From the IMG/VR virus record IMGVR_UViG_3300045131_002933, positions 1 to 22,809 of that record: a stretch of 22,809 nucleotides of DNA. One strand, written 5' to 3'. The stretch's first letter is position 1. Each line of letters starts with the position of its first letter. Origin of the DNA: a virus. The notes beneath the pieces are model-generated. The model ran no database searches, was not told the DNA's origin, and saw nothing but the letters and a program-made list of their open reading frames with translations. The position numbers were made by a program, and so were the translations under genes. Positions 6,399 to 13,312 of this stretch are shown in pieces.

Positions 6399-6680
6399 TT
6401 ACCCCCTAGCAATGTTATCTTCCAAACATTGATTAACTTCTCCCTCTATTTCATCGTCTCTCATCATTTGTGCTCTTTCTATCAAATCTTCTTTTGTGTG
6501 TGCTTCTTCTTGTATGTTTTTTACAGCTTCATCGTAACCACTATTAGTTGTTTTAACCATCAGCAAATCCTCTTGTTGTTTCCTGTCTAGGGTTGGTTTA
6601 TTTAATTTGTTTGAAATATCATCTAATCTGTCTATCACTGCCTCCAATCTTGTAATAATTTTGTCTTCAAATATGTTCAT
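6399..6680 (-). CDS. Helical protein sharing an N-terminal tag with a DGR-like target
   Basis: A 93-residue, mostly helical acidic protein of unknown function. Its start (MNIFEDKIITRLE, then SNKLNKPTLDRKQQEDLL) resembles the N-terminus of the lectin-like protein at 18601-19140 (MTIFEKKVLKKLD, then EKLNKPILTNDQAEELI), with the same order of MxIFExK, a helix and KLNKPxL...QxExL. The rest differs. The shared segment could be an assembly or docking module. It starts 14 nt after the CAP-domain gene and ends just before the next promoter, so it belongs to the transcript from 7451-7479. Confidence 0.6.
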   Translation of the reverse strand: MNIFEDKIITRLEAVIDRLDDISNKLNKPTLDRKQQEDLLMVKTTNSGYDEAVKNIQEEAHTKEDLIERAQMMRDDEIEGEVNQCLEDNIARG

Positions 6681-6694
6681 ACGGGTATTTTTAA

Positions 6695-7249
6695 TTAATT
6701 AGAAAAGAATTGAACGCAAACATTTTCGTAGCAACCAAAGCCTGCTTGCTTAAAGTCTCCAAGAATATTCATTCTATGAGTTGGCGAATTCATTAATCCC
6801 GCATGCATCAATTCAGTAGTTTCAAAGTTTTTTGCTAAATTTTCCCCCACATGGGTCCAGTTAAAGCAAGATTTAATCAAATTTTTATAAGGCGTTTCCC
6901 CGTTATAATAGTGAGAAAACTCTCCAGAAGACACAATTTGTTCAGCTCTTTCCCTCGCCCTCATTTTTAAACAATCATTATTCTTTAACTTGAATACACG
7001 CTCCTTATTTGTTAGAGCAAATAGATCATCCTCTATTTTATTTATTTTTTGATAATAGCTTCGTTTTGCCTCGCCCACGGGAGGCTCTACTTTTATTTTT
7101 TCAGCATTTTCGATTTCAATTCTTTCTTCTTCTACTGCATTTTTTAAAATATTTTTCGTGTTATATAATACAGATAATAGTAACAACAACAAACTTACAA
7201 AAAAGACTCCTAATAAAGCTATAAAAAAACTTTTTTTATTCTCTTCCAT
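6695..7249 (-). CDS. Membrane-anchored CAP/SCP-domain protein
   Basis: I take the start at 7247-7249 (MEENKKSFFIALLG), giving 184 residues; the longer frame from 7300 would begin inside the leader hairpin region. Residues 7-28 form a signal anchor. The C-terminal half is a CAP (CRISP/antigen 5/PR-1, SCP-like) domain, with MRARERAEQIVSSGEFSH and then GENLAKNFETTELMHAGLMN and SPTHRMNIL, whose His and Glu residues are the usual cavity set. Bacterial CAP proteins are extracytoplasmic. Their activity is mostly unknown, with protease, nuclease and lipid-binding roles reported for different members. In a mobile element it may act at the cell surface. It is the first gene of a minus-strand transcript with a leader of about 190 nt. 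Confidence 0.85.
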   Translation of the reverse strand: MEENKKSFFIALLGVFFVSLLLLLLSVLYNTKNILKNAVEEERIEIENAEKIKVEPPVGEAKRSYYQKINKIEDDLFALTNKERVFKLKNNDCLKMRARERAEQIVSSGEFSHYYNGETPYKNLIKSCFNWTHVGENLAKNFETTELMHAGLMNSPTHRMNILGDFKQAGFGCYENVCVQFFSN

Positions 7250-7290
7250 GTTTTTTTTATTAATAATTAATGTTTCTAAAAAGAGCAGTT

Positions 7291-7322
7291 CCGGCGTCAA
7301 ACTGTCTTAGAGTTCACGCCGG
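7291..7322. other. Strong GC-rich hairpin in the CAP gene leader
   Basis: CCGGCGT (7291-7297) pairs with ACGCCGG (7316-7322), and inside it AACT (7300-7303) pairs with AGTT (7311-7314). On the minus strand a run of five U (7282-7278) follows 8 nt later, too far for a classical terminator. It may instead be a leader structure that shields the mRNA or attenuates transcription. It sits about 40 nt before the CAP start. Confidence 0.55.
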
Positions 7323-7450
7323 AGTTTAGCTTTTCACAGCCAGTTGCCCTAGTTAATGCCACAGTCGTCAGCCGAAACCAAGACAGGGAACATTACATAA
7401 CTTACAATTTAGAGCATTAGACGATCTCTTTCTTTGTAATTTATACTTAA

Positions 7451-7479
7451 ATATTACACCCTTTCTTTCTATTTGTCAA
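7451..7479 (-). promoter_or_regulatory. Near-consensus sigma70 promoter for the leftward operon
   Basis: On the minus strand TTGACA (7474-7479), exactly 17 nt, then TAATAT (7451-7456). It is among the best promoter matches in the window. It drives a leader of about 190 nt and then the CAP-domain gene. Its -35 overlaps the palindrome at 7477-7489. Confidence 0.75.
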
Positions 7480-7489
7480 GTAACACTTG
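7477..7489. promoter_or_regulatory. Palindrome between divergent promoters (candidate operator)
   Basis: CAAGT-AAC-ACTTG is a perfect inverted repeat. It overlaps the -35 of the leftward promoter and the -35 of the proposed rightward promoter. CTTGTTTAC occurs at 7486-7494 and again at 7519-7527, 33 bp apart, which fits two sites on the same face of the helix. A dimeric repressor, perhaps an XRE-type one, could control both directions. Confidence 0.5.
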
Positions 7490-7515
7490 TTTACCCTTAA
7501 AAAAAGGACTAATGT
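7487..7515 (+). promoter_or_regulatory. Possible rightward promoter for the DUF5659-like gene
   Basis: TTGTTT (7487-7492), 17 nt, then TAATGT (7510-7515). Both boxes are imperfect, but the position upstream of the 7553 gene and the overlap with the palindrome support a divergent pair. Confidence 0.4.
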
Positions 7516-7552
7516 ATGCTTGTTTACAAATAATTAAATTAAATTATATTAT

Positions 7553-7828
7553 ATGGAAAAAAATGTTTTTTCGACAAGAGACCTGTATCTAGCCTCAACA
7601 CTCGTAACTCTTAAATTCCCAGTTATTAGAATAGATTTCCAAATAGAGGGGATCAAACCAAGGGGGATAGGTTATTTTAATTTTGACGAAACACCTGAAT
7701 TGTTAGTCGCCAGAAGCCAATACAACCAAGGTATGGTTCTAGTCGAGCCAAGGATGTATATCAACAATCTACAATCATTGAAAGCGGAAGTCATAAATAT
7801 GCAGCAAAATCCCAATAACAATAGATAA
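7553..7828 (+). CDS. DUF5659-like small protein
   Basis: A 91-residue protein beginning MEKNVFSTRDLYLASTLV. It is followed by an alternating-strand pattern (FPVIRIDFQIEG, then GIGYFNFDET) and a segment LVARSQYNQGMVLVEPRMYI. The FSTRDLYLA start and overall length fit the DUF5659 family of small proteins found in bacteria and mobile elements, whose function is unknown. It is the first rightward gene after the divergent control region. It ends in an Asn/Gln-rich tail and is followed by two 11-bp direct repeats (GATAATACCGA at 7824 and 7836). It starts without a Shine-Dalgarno after an A/T-rich leader. Confidence 0.65.
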   Translation: MEKNVFSTRDLYLASTLVTLKFPVIRIDFQIEGIKPRGIGYFNFDETPELLVARSQYNQGMVLVEPRMYINNLQSLKAEVINMQQNPNNNR

Positions 7829-7858
7829 TACCGAAGATAATACCGACTTTTTTTGTGC

Positions 7859-7887
7859 TTGACAAAAAACAACATAGCAGATATGAT
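7859..7887 (+). promoter_or_regulatory. Strong sigma70-type promoter of the replication operon
   Basis: TTGACA (7859-7864), exactly 17 nt, then TATGAT (7882-7887). The predicted start is near 7894, leaving a leader of about 130 nt before the first gene. Confidence 0.75.
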
Positions 7888-7893
7888 AGATTC

Positions 7894-8006
7894 AGGTTGA
7901 AAACTAAAAACTAACACATTGCGATTTAAAGAGCGATTTAGTCTTTATCTCAGTATGCCCTCTCCGCAATGGGGGGTTATTGGAATAAAGACTATGTCGT
8001 TTTTTT
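7894..8006 (+). promoter_or_regulatory. Structured leader RNA, possible pseudoknot/attenuator
   Basis: TAGTCTTTAT (7939-7948) pairs with ATAAAGACTA (7985-7994), a perfect 10-bp stem, with seven T at 8000-8006 shortly after. Inside it CTCTCC (7960-7965) can pair with GGGGGG (7971-7976, with two G-U pairs), exposing a loop GCAAT (7966-7970). The upstream ATTGC (7918-7922) is complementary to that loop, giving an A-B-A'-B' pseudoknot order. GCGATTTA is also repeated (7921-7928, 7933-7940). This looks like cis control of the replication genes. The known family, if any, is not recognised. Confidence 0.55.
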
Positions 8007-8026
8007 AATTATTAAGAAATAATAGT

Positions 8027-8284
8027 ATGAAACAAAGTGAGATTAGAAAAGAACTGTATGCGTATCTATACGATAACCCAGATATGCAGATAACAAACAA
8101 TAAAAAATGGAAAAACCACCAAAAAAAGATTGGTAAAATTTTAAAAAAATTTACTTCTTGTGAGCCAAATGACATTGTTAGCCAGCAAAAAAAGCAAGTA
8201 ACTGTGGCAAAAACCCCATGTTTAAGATCAAAAGAGCGTGACATAAAAAACGGGGTATGGAGACCAGCAGATTTTTATAAATAA
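8027..8284 (+). CDS. Unknown basic 85-residue protein
   Basis: The first gene after the structured leader. It is short and lysine-rich, with a helical start (MKQSEIRKELYAYLYDNP) and a basic stretch NKKWKNHQKKIGKILKKF. The C-terminal part (KTPCLRSKERDIKNGVWRPADFYK) is less regular. I recognise no family. The charge and position at the head of the replication operon suggest a DNA- or RNA-binding accessory of replication or its control, which is inference. It is followed after 10 nt by the initiator gene. Confidence 0.6.
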   Translation: MKQSEIRKELYAYLYDNPDMQITNNKKWKNHQKKIGKILKKFTSCEPNDIVSQQKKQVTVAKTPCLRSKERDIKNGVWRPADFYK

Positions 8285-8294
8285 AAAAAAATAT

Positions 8295-9344
8295 ATGGAC
8301 AAACAAGCACAAATATTAGCCTACCAGGCAATAAGCGAAAATGTGAAAGATAGCACTGCAAGACAAATAATTCGTTATGTTATGGGATGTGAGCTATGGA
8401 ACCAGGACACAATTTCACCAACTAATGCATACTTAGCAAAAAAATATGGATGGAATGAAAAAACAGCCAGAGATGCAATATCACTTGCTAAAAAAAGTCA
8501 ATTTATAACTCTTACAAATCAAAAAAAAGGAACACAAAAGGGGAGAATTTTAGAACTAAATATAAATTTTTTACGAGGCAAAATGGGTGAGTGTTTTGCC
8601 TTAAAAATAAGACCAAAAAAAACACTAAAAATTACAGAATTTAATTTTTTACCCGACAACTTACCCGACAACTTACCCGACAACTTACCCGACAACTTAC
8701 CCGACAACTTACCCGACAACTTTTTGACAAAAAATGGCTTTGTAGATAGCAAAAACGACATTTTGGAGGGGGACAATCAATATATAGTAATTAATAATCA
8801 ATTTAAACCTAGCGAACGACCCCTCCCGGGGTCAGTTCGCGGAGAGTTAAAAAAAGATTGTTTTAATAATTTTTTACCATTAGTTTTTCGTGAAGAAAAT
8901 GGCGAGATTTTAGTAACCGAAAAAAAAGATGTCACAAATATCCCAATCCCAAAAAACGATCCCATTGAAATTTCTAATGCCATAAAACTTTTTGAACCAA
9001 TTTTTGAAATAGCTTTCAAAACAACAAACCAGTATGGCAATGTTTCTACCCGAAAAAAAATAAAAGATATTCTTCTCATGATTCCTTTTGAAGACTTGCA
9101 AGAAATAACTAAAAAGTTCGTTGAACATAAACAAGATCAATTCATCCCGCGACCAAAAAATATTTATAGTTTTTGTATGGACATAGATCGTATCAGAGAT
9201 TATTTAAAAAAAGACCAGTCTAATGGCAAACACACCTTGCGACCAATCTACAGTGGGTCAGCCGAAGTGGAAGCTGCTCGCAAAAAACAAAAACAAGATT
9301 TTTATGAAAAGCGGGAAGTGTTTATAAATATTAGAAAAAATTAA
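8295..9344 (+). CDS. Winged-helix replication initiator with internal origin repeats
   Basis: A 349-residue protein. Residues 1-90 read like the helical/winged-helix N-terminal domain of phage and plasmid initiators (TNAYLAKKYGWNEKTARDAISLAKKSQFITL, about 38-68). A linker follows with six perfect LPDN repeats (119-142), which are the translation of 12-bp DNA repeats. The C-terminal region (about 225-305) is helical, with MIPFEDLQEITKKFVEHK, in the style of DnaD-like or Rep C-terminal domains. Directly downstream are a DnaC-like loader and a primase-helicase, so this is probably the protein that binds the origin and recruits them, as lambda O does. The family assignment rests on the fold-like pattern and context rather than a named motif. 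Confidence 0.7.
   Translation: MDKQAQILAYQAISENVKDSTARQIIRYVMGCELWNQDTISPTNAYLAKKYGWNEKTARDAISLAKKSQFITLTNQKKGTQKGRILELNINFLRGKMGECFALKIRPKKTLKITEFNFLPDNLPDNLPDNLPDNLPDNLPDNFLTKNGFVDSKNDILEGDNQYIVINNQFKPSERPLPGSVRGELKKDCFNNFLPLVFREENGEILVTEKKDVTNIPIPKNDPIEISNAIKLFEPIFEIAFKTTNQYGNVSTRKKIKDILLMIPFEDLQEITKKFVEHKQDQFIPRPKNIYSFCMDIDRIRDYLKKDQSNGKHTLRPIYSGSAEVEAARKKQKQDFYEKREVFINIRKN
8651..8722. repeat. Six perfect 12-bp tandem repeats (iteron-like)
   Basis: The unit ACCCGACAACTT occurs six times without a single mismatch, inside the initiator gene. A T-run precedes it and TTTTGACA follows. GC-richer than the surroundings and a multiple of three, it encodes LPDN repeats. Perfect identity, including third codon positions, argues that selection or recent expansion acts on the DNA. 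It is best read as an initiator-binding iteron array. Confidence 0.85.
8651..8840. other. Putative theta replication origin inside the initiator gene
   Basis: Three elements in order: the iteron array (8651-8722), an AT-rich stretch with only three G/C in 33 bases (8775-8807), and a strong hairpin. In the hairpin GCGAACGACCCC (8812-8823) pairs with GGGGTC-A-GTTCGC (8828-8840), a 12-bp stem with one bulged A and a TCCC loop. A TTGACA at 8725-8730, with a poor -10, could supply a priming transcript. The order of iterons then AT-rich DNA inside an initiator gene is that of lambda ori in gene O. Function is inferred. Confidence 0.6.
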
Positions 9345-9348
9345 AAAT

Positions 9349-10050
9349 ATGGCTACTAATCAAAAATTCACAACGAGAGAAAATGAAATAAGAAACATTT
9401 TGTCTAGATCCCCGCATATAAACCAAGCCGAATGCGAAGCGTATCTTGATAACCAATGGCTAGAAAAGAAAAAAGACATCAAGGATCAAATCCCAGATAT
9501 GTATAAAAACTCTAGTTTTTATGATTTCGACAAAAGTATCGTGGATCAAGTAATGTGCGTTATTTACGACATACTTTCAAATCCAAAAGGTGACAAAACA
9601 GATAAAATGGGTCTAATTCTCCATGGTCCTGTTGGGTCTGGAAAAACTAGGATGGCCTATGCCATCATAAATTATCTTATTGAAATCGATCCAGAAATGG
9701 CTTCTCGCATTGAAAACTTCTCAGTTTTAATGAAAAAAATCAGAAAAGAAATATTTTCAACCAAGGAAAACGAGTTTTCTATTTGGGATGTTATCTCAAA
9801 TGAAAATAAACGTTATAGCGGTTTTTTGCTTTTAGATGACCTCGCATCCAAAAGCACAACTGATTTCGAGTCAGATACTTTTCTTCAGTTGCTAGAAGCT
9901 AGGGTTAATAACTACCACCCGATGATTATTACAACAAACATTGACAAGTCAGAGCTTGAAAACGTATTTGGCGAAAGAATAGCTTCTCGCCTTGTTGGAA
10001 ATTTTCATTTTATAGAAATAGGCGGAGTTGATAATAGGGTCAATGTTTAA
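9349..10050 (+). CDS. DnaC-like AAA+ helicase loader
   Basis: A 233-residue AAA+ protein with Walker A GPVGSGKT (93-100), Walker B LLLDDL (160-165), sensor 1 IITTN (193-197) and an arginine-finger segment GERIASRL (208-215), which is the standard DnaC/IstB-type layout. Such proteins load the replicative DnaB-type helicase onto DNA opened by the initiator. It lies between the initiator (4-nt gap) and the primase-helicase (23-nt gap), exactly where a loader is expected in phage replication modules. A transposition-type IstB role is less likely because there is no transposase. It starts after an A-rich leader. Confidence 0.85.
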   Translation: MATNQKFTTRENEIRNILSRSPHINQAECEAYLDNQWLEKKKDIKDQIPDMYKNSSFYDFDKSIVDQVMCVIYDILSNPKGDKTDKMGLILHGPVGSGKTRMAYAIINYLIEIDPEMASRIENFSVLMKKIRKEIFSTKENEFSIWDVISNENKRYSGFLLLDDLASKSTTDFESDTFLQLLEARVNNYHPMIITTNIDKSELENVFGERIASRLVGNFHFIEIGGVDNRVNV

Positions 10051-10073
10051 AATAATAAATTAAAAATAAAATT

Positions 10074-11768
10074 ATGGAAAAAAATCTTCTCTCCCTAGCC
10101 TTGATATATCTGGCAAAAGGTTGGTCAGTAATTCCTGTGGGAAAAAACAAAATACCGCTGATTAGCTGGAAAGAGTATCAGAAAAGAAAACCTACCATCG
10201 AGGAAGTGATAAATTGGTTTTTTATTTTCCCAGACGCTCAAATTGGGATAGTAACTGGTTCTGTGAGTAATTTAACTGTAATTGATATCGAGGAGGACGG
10301 TGATTTTACTTTGTTTCCAGAGGATACTTATCGAGTTAAAACTGGTGGTAATGGCGTTCATGTTTATTTTGAATATGAAAAGGGATTTAAAAACGCTGTA
10401 CGAATATTTCCAAGTGTAGATATCCGTTCCGAAGGAGGATATGTAATCGCATCAGGTTCTGTGTCTTCAAAAGGGAGCTACACGGAAATAAATAGCCTCC
10501 ATGCTACCAGGATGTCAGAAAAGACGTTGAGACTGTTCCACGACGCAAATTTAGCCTCACAGAGGATTCTGCCTAGTAGTGCTAGCTCCGGACCAAGTCC
10601 TTTTTTAGTTAATTCAGACGACGGTTTATTTTATGACGGAGCTGGAAGTGGAAGTCGCAATGATTCTATGACAAAATTTGCGGGAGCATTGCACGCTAAA
10701 TTGCATCCAACTTTGTGGTCTTCAGTGGGCTGGAATCTATTTACCGAATCTAATTTAAAAAATACCCCTCCGCTACCAGATCGTGAGTTGGAAAATATTT
10801 GGAAATCTATAGGCGCAAAAGAATCTTCGCAAAACCCATCCGGTCGTAATTATTCGTCTCCTCAGTCAAGTCAAACTTGGGGTCCGTCTCAAAAACAAGA
10901 TTCAGATGCACCAAACGTCGTTTCAAAAGAAATTATTCCAGAAAACCAAGAAGATCCGGCAGAAACGCTACACGTATCAGAAATAGCCAGTTTACAAAAA
11001 ATAGATACTGAGCATACTTTTTCTATTGGCATGGATGTTTTTGACGATGCTCTGCTCGGTGGTTTTTCAGCGGGCGAGGTTGTGGTAGTTGCTGGTCAAA
11101 GCGGAAATGGAAAAACGTCAATTGTCCAGGACTGGACTGTTAAATTATCTAGTTTAAATTTGCCAACTCTTTGGTTTTCGTATGAAGTTTTAGCTAAGCC
11201 TTTATGGGAAAAATTTAAATTGATGGGTGCTGATGAAAATACGCCAATATACCTACCACGGTTCAATGATTCTTATGATACAGAATGGGTAATAAATGTT
11301 ATAGAAAAGTCAATAATAAAATGGGGAACTAAGGTTGTTTGCATTGATCATTTGGGCTTTCTTAGAGCCCCAAAAGGCAGATACGCAAACGCCGCTGATG
11401 CTGTCACGCATACTGTTCGTTCACTAAAAATTCTTGCTGTAAAATATGGTTTAATAATTCTTCTCCCGGTTCATGTTAGAAAAACGTTATCTAAAGTTCC
11501 TGATTTAAATGATATTCGTGAATCATTGGGAATTGCACAGGAAGCTGATTCTGTTTTTTTTATCGGACGAGAAAAAGATAAATTTGGTCAATCAACAACT
11601 GACGCAAGATTGTGGTTGGTTAAAAATAGAAAAACAGGGATAGCTGTTAATTCTTTATTAAAATTTGAATTTGGTAGGTATTTTCCACACCCAGATAGAA
11701 ATACTCAAAAAAAAGAAGAGGAAGACACCTTCACTGCACTGAAAGCTTTTGATAGTTGGATTAAGTAG
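10074..11768 (+). CDS. Prim-pol / DnaB-like primase-helicase fusion
   Basis: A 564-residue protein with two parts. Residues 1-160 form a bifunctional primase-polymerase (archaeo-eukaryotic primase type): VIDIE (69-73, catalytic D71 and E73), TGGNGVHVYF (90-99, the sG-x-H strand) and DIRSEGGYVIASGS (116-128). A PriCT-like helical piece (about 192-250) and a Ser/Gln-rich linker (about 250-300) follow. Residues 315-545 form a RecA-like DnaB helicase domain with Walker A GQSGNGKT (341-348) and Walker B VVCIDHLGF. It would unwind the fork and make primers. Such fusions are common in phages and plasmids. The operon ends here, before a terminator. Confidence 0.88.
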   Translation: MEKNLLSLALIYLAKGWSVIPVGKNKIPLISWKEYQKRKPTIEEVINWFFIFPDAQIGIVTGSVSNLTVIDIEEDGDFTLFPEDTYRVKTGGNGVHVYFEYEKGFKNAVRIFPSVDIRSEGGYVIASGSVSSKGSYTEINSLHATRMSEKTLRLFHDANLASQRILPSSASSGPSPFLVNSDDGLFYDGAGSGSRNDSMTKFAGALHAKLHPTLWSSVGWNLFTESNLKNTPPLPDRELENIWKSIGAKESSQNPSGRNYSSPQSSQTWGPSQKQDSDAPNVVSKEIIPENQEDPAETLHVSEIASLQKIDTEHTFSIGMDVFDDALLGGFSAGEVVVVAGQSGNGKTSIVQDWTVKLSSLNLPTLWFSYEVLAKPLWEKFKLMGADENTPIYLPRFNDSYDTEWVINVIEKSIIKWGTKVVCIDHLGFLRAPKGRYANAADAVTHTVRSLKILAVKYGLIILLPVHVRKTLSKVPDLNDIRESLGIAQEADSVFFIGREKDKFGQSTTDARLWLVKNRKTGIAVNSLLKFEFGRYFPHPDRNTQKKEEEDTFTALKAFDSWIK

Positions 11769-11793
11769 TTTTTTTGTCTTTATTATAAAAACC

Positions 11794-11822
11794 GAGTTAC
11801 GAATTTTTAAAATCCGTAACTC
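11794..11822. terminator. Hairpin after the primase-helicase gene
   Basis: GAGTTACG (11794-11801) pairs with CGTAACTC (11815-11822), with an A/T-rich loop. It lacks an adjacent T-run on the plus strand, so it is at best a weak terminator or an RNA 3'-end stabiliser ahead of the strong terminator at 11867-11905. Confidence 0.4.
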
Positions 11823-11866
11823 TCAACTCACTTTTGGGGACGCCATCTGCTTTTTTATTTATAGTC

Positions 11867-11905
11867 AAAAAAAAAGCCGCCACTAGTAAGTGACGGCTTT
11901 TTTTT
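11867..11905. terminator. Bidirectional intrinsic terminator between convergent operons
   Basis: AGCCG-C-CACT pairs with AGTG-A-CGGCT (11875-11898) around a four-base loop. A run of A lies on the left and a run of T on the right (11898-11905), so it works on both strands. It separates the rightward replication operon from the long leftward operon. Confidence 0.85.
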
Positions 11906-12325
11906 CTAATAAGTTATGCTATAATCTTCTACTTTTCCTTTTTCGAACTTTGATATTCCTAAATATCCTTCGCCTGTTTCTTCATATTTCAATAAAAATA
12001 TTAAATGTTTGTATTCTTCTGATATTTTTTGTAATGCTTTCATTGGCGGACTCCATGGTGTGTTGAAAAAATATTCTAAAGAAAAGTCATCTTCATAATC
12101 TAATACTGTCGAAGATAAATCCCATTTTATTCCCCAATTAGCTAAACTCCAATCATACCATTCTTCTTTCTGATTATAATCATATTTAATTGCTATAGGC
12201 ATTGGTATAAATTTTTTTAACTGGAACTCTTCTTCTTTTGTTTTCGCTTTTTCTTTAAATTCATCCACTTCATTTTGATTATTAAATCCTTTAATAATCA
12301 AAGTATTTTCTACCCAATTTGGCAT
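11906..12325 (-). CDS. Api92-like (YubB-type ferredoxin-like) phage protein
   Basis: A 139-residue protein with the conserved blocks of the Api92/YubB-like family seen in phages and plasmids: MPNWVENTL (1-9), IPMP (40-43), WYDWSLANWGIKWD (56-69) and FNTPWSPP (87-94), followed by YEETGEGYLG. The domain is called ferredoxin-like for its fold, not for redox cofactors, and no function is established. It is the last gene of the leftward operon; its stop sits at the edge of the terminator's T-run. Family assignment is firm and role unknown. Confidence 0.8.
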   Translation of the reverse strand: MPNWVENTLIIKGFNNQNEVDEFKEKAKTKEEEFQLKKFIPMPIAIKYDYNQKEEWYDWSLANWGIKWDLSSTVLDYEDDFSLEYFFNTPWSPPMKALQKISEEYKHLIFLLKYEETGEGYLGISKFEKGKVEDYSITY

Positions 12326-12329
12326 ATGT

Positions 12330-12662
12330 TTATTTTATTAATGTTAATTTTGCTTCGAAATCTTTTATTCTACTTTGTGTTTCTAATATACATTCTATTA
12401 ACTCCTTTTCGTTTTCAAAAAAATCAGCAAAATCGTAATCCCAAATAATTGTTTTTCCTATTTTGTTACTATAAAATTCTGCTTGTAACCAATAATCTCC
12501 ACTATTATCTCCTCTTAAATATATTGAGAATGCTATTTCTAATTTTGAGTCCCCTTCTAATTCGTAGAATACTCTTTCTATATTTTCTCTATCTTCCAGT
12601 GGATATGTTATTTTTTGTTCATTTAGTCCTTTTTTAATTTTATCTTTTTGTAATAATTTCAT
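12330..12662 (-). CDS. Unknown 110-residue protein
   Basis: I do not recognise this protein. It has a lysine-rich helical start (MKLLQKDKIKKGLNEQKITY), a middle of alternating strands (SKLEIAFSIYLRGD, then YWLQAEFYSNKIGKTIIWDYDF) and a C-terminal helix (ELIECILETQSRIKDFEAKL). It lies 4 nt before the Api92-like gene, and the spacing suggests co-translation. Its strand-rich, acidic character resembles small phage proteins of the same operon, but no motif can be named. Confidence 0.55.
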   Translation of the reverse strand: MKLLQKDKIKKGLNEQKITYPLEDRENIERVFYELEGDSKLEIAFSIYLRGDNSGDYWLQAEFYSNKIGKTIIWDYDFADFFENEKELIECILETQSRIKDFEAKLTLIK

Positions 12663-12677
12663 AATGTTAATATGTTA

Positions 12678-12869
12678 TTAAAGGTGGCTAATTATATTAC
12701 ATTTCATACATAACAAATATTGTTTTTGTCCTTTTTCGTGAGGATACATTAACCAATCGTGCTCTTCATCAGTTCCTCCACACTCACATTGTTCATTAAG
12801 TCCTCTTTCCTCTTCTTGTCTTTTTGTCATTGCAATTTTTGTTTCTATCATCTTAAAATATCTAGCCAT
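12678..12869 (-). CDS. Small protein with a CxC...CxxC zinc-ribbon-like tail
   Basis: A 63-residue protein. A charged helix (residues 1-26, with ATG options at residues 1, 7 and 14) leads to CECGG and, 20-odd residues later, CMKC near the C-terminus. The four cysteines (about 28, 30, 54 and 57) could form a zinc ribbon. It starts one base after the stop of the previous gene, which favours the first ATG. The function is unknown; by analogy with similar phage mini-proteins it may bind nucleic acid. Confidence 0.5.
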   Translation of the reverse strand: MARYFKMIETKIAMTKRQEEERGLNEQCECGGTDEEHDWLMYPHEKGQKQYLLCMKCNIISHL

Positions 12870-12870
12870 A

Positions 12871-13101
12871 CTATTTTTTTATTAAATTGTTAAAATCTTT
12901 TATTGCATCTAATTTATCTTCCCAACTCCATTCTTCTGCTTCATTTGTTATTATATCTACATCATACCATTCTGATACCCATTTCCAAAATTGTTTATCT
13001 GTCATTTCTTCTCTAATGATATTCGAAAATTGTGAGTGTATTTTTTCAATTTTTTTTTCTAGCTTTTCTTCTTTTGTAATTTTCTTTTTTTTATTAATCA
13101 T
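12871..13101 (-). CDS. Unknown 76-residue helical protein
   Basis: A lysine-rich start (MINKKKKITKEEKLEKKIEK) is followed by an acidic, Trp-rich half (FWKWVSEWYDVDIIT, then EEWSWEDKLDAI). I recognise no family. It starts 1-2 nt after the preceding gene's stop, as do its neighbours, so it is translated as part of the leftward operon. The Trp-rich half suggests a small folded domain rather than disordered sequence. Confidence 0.5.
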   Translation of the reverse strand: MINKKKKITKEEKLEKKIEKIHSQFSNIIREEMTDKQFWKWVSEWYDVDIITNEAEEWSWEDKLDAIKDFNNLIKK

Positions 13102-13102
13102 A

Positions 13103-13312
13103 TTATTTTGTTGTAAAAAAGTTAATTATATTTTTATTTTTTATTTCTCTATCGCAGTTTTGACAATATTTTCTACTTCTTATTGTTTCTTCTGAATTTT
13201 CTTCTCGATCATATAGCCCTTGTGGCCAAATTTTGTAAAATACTTTTTCTTCTCTTTCTTCTACTAAAAATGCTAGTTCTTCTCCGCATTTAGGGCATTT
13301 TGGCTGGTTCAT
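13103..13312 (-). CDS. Zinc-ribbon mini-protein
   Basis: A 69-residue protein with CPKC (6-9) at the N-terminus and CQNC (about 50-53) near the C-terminus, the two CxxC knuckles of a zinc ribbon separated by a charged insert. Such proteins usually bind DNA, RNA or another protein; nothing here says which. Its start overlaps the end of the upstream 106-residue gene by 23 nt, which supports translational coupling. No Shine-Dalgarno is visible. Confidence 0.55.
   Translation of the reverse strand: MNQPKCPKCGEELAFLVEEREEKVFYKIWPQGLYDREENSEETIRSRKYCQNCDREIKNKNIINFFTTK

Noticed and set aside
8651-8722. CRISPR array
   Set aside because: The 12-bp units are directly adjacent with no spacers, and no cas genes are present.
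8519-8776. Frame antisense to the initiator with SGKL repeats
   Set aside because: It is the shadow of the LPDN-coding repeats of the real gene on the opposite strand.
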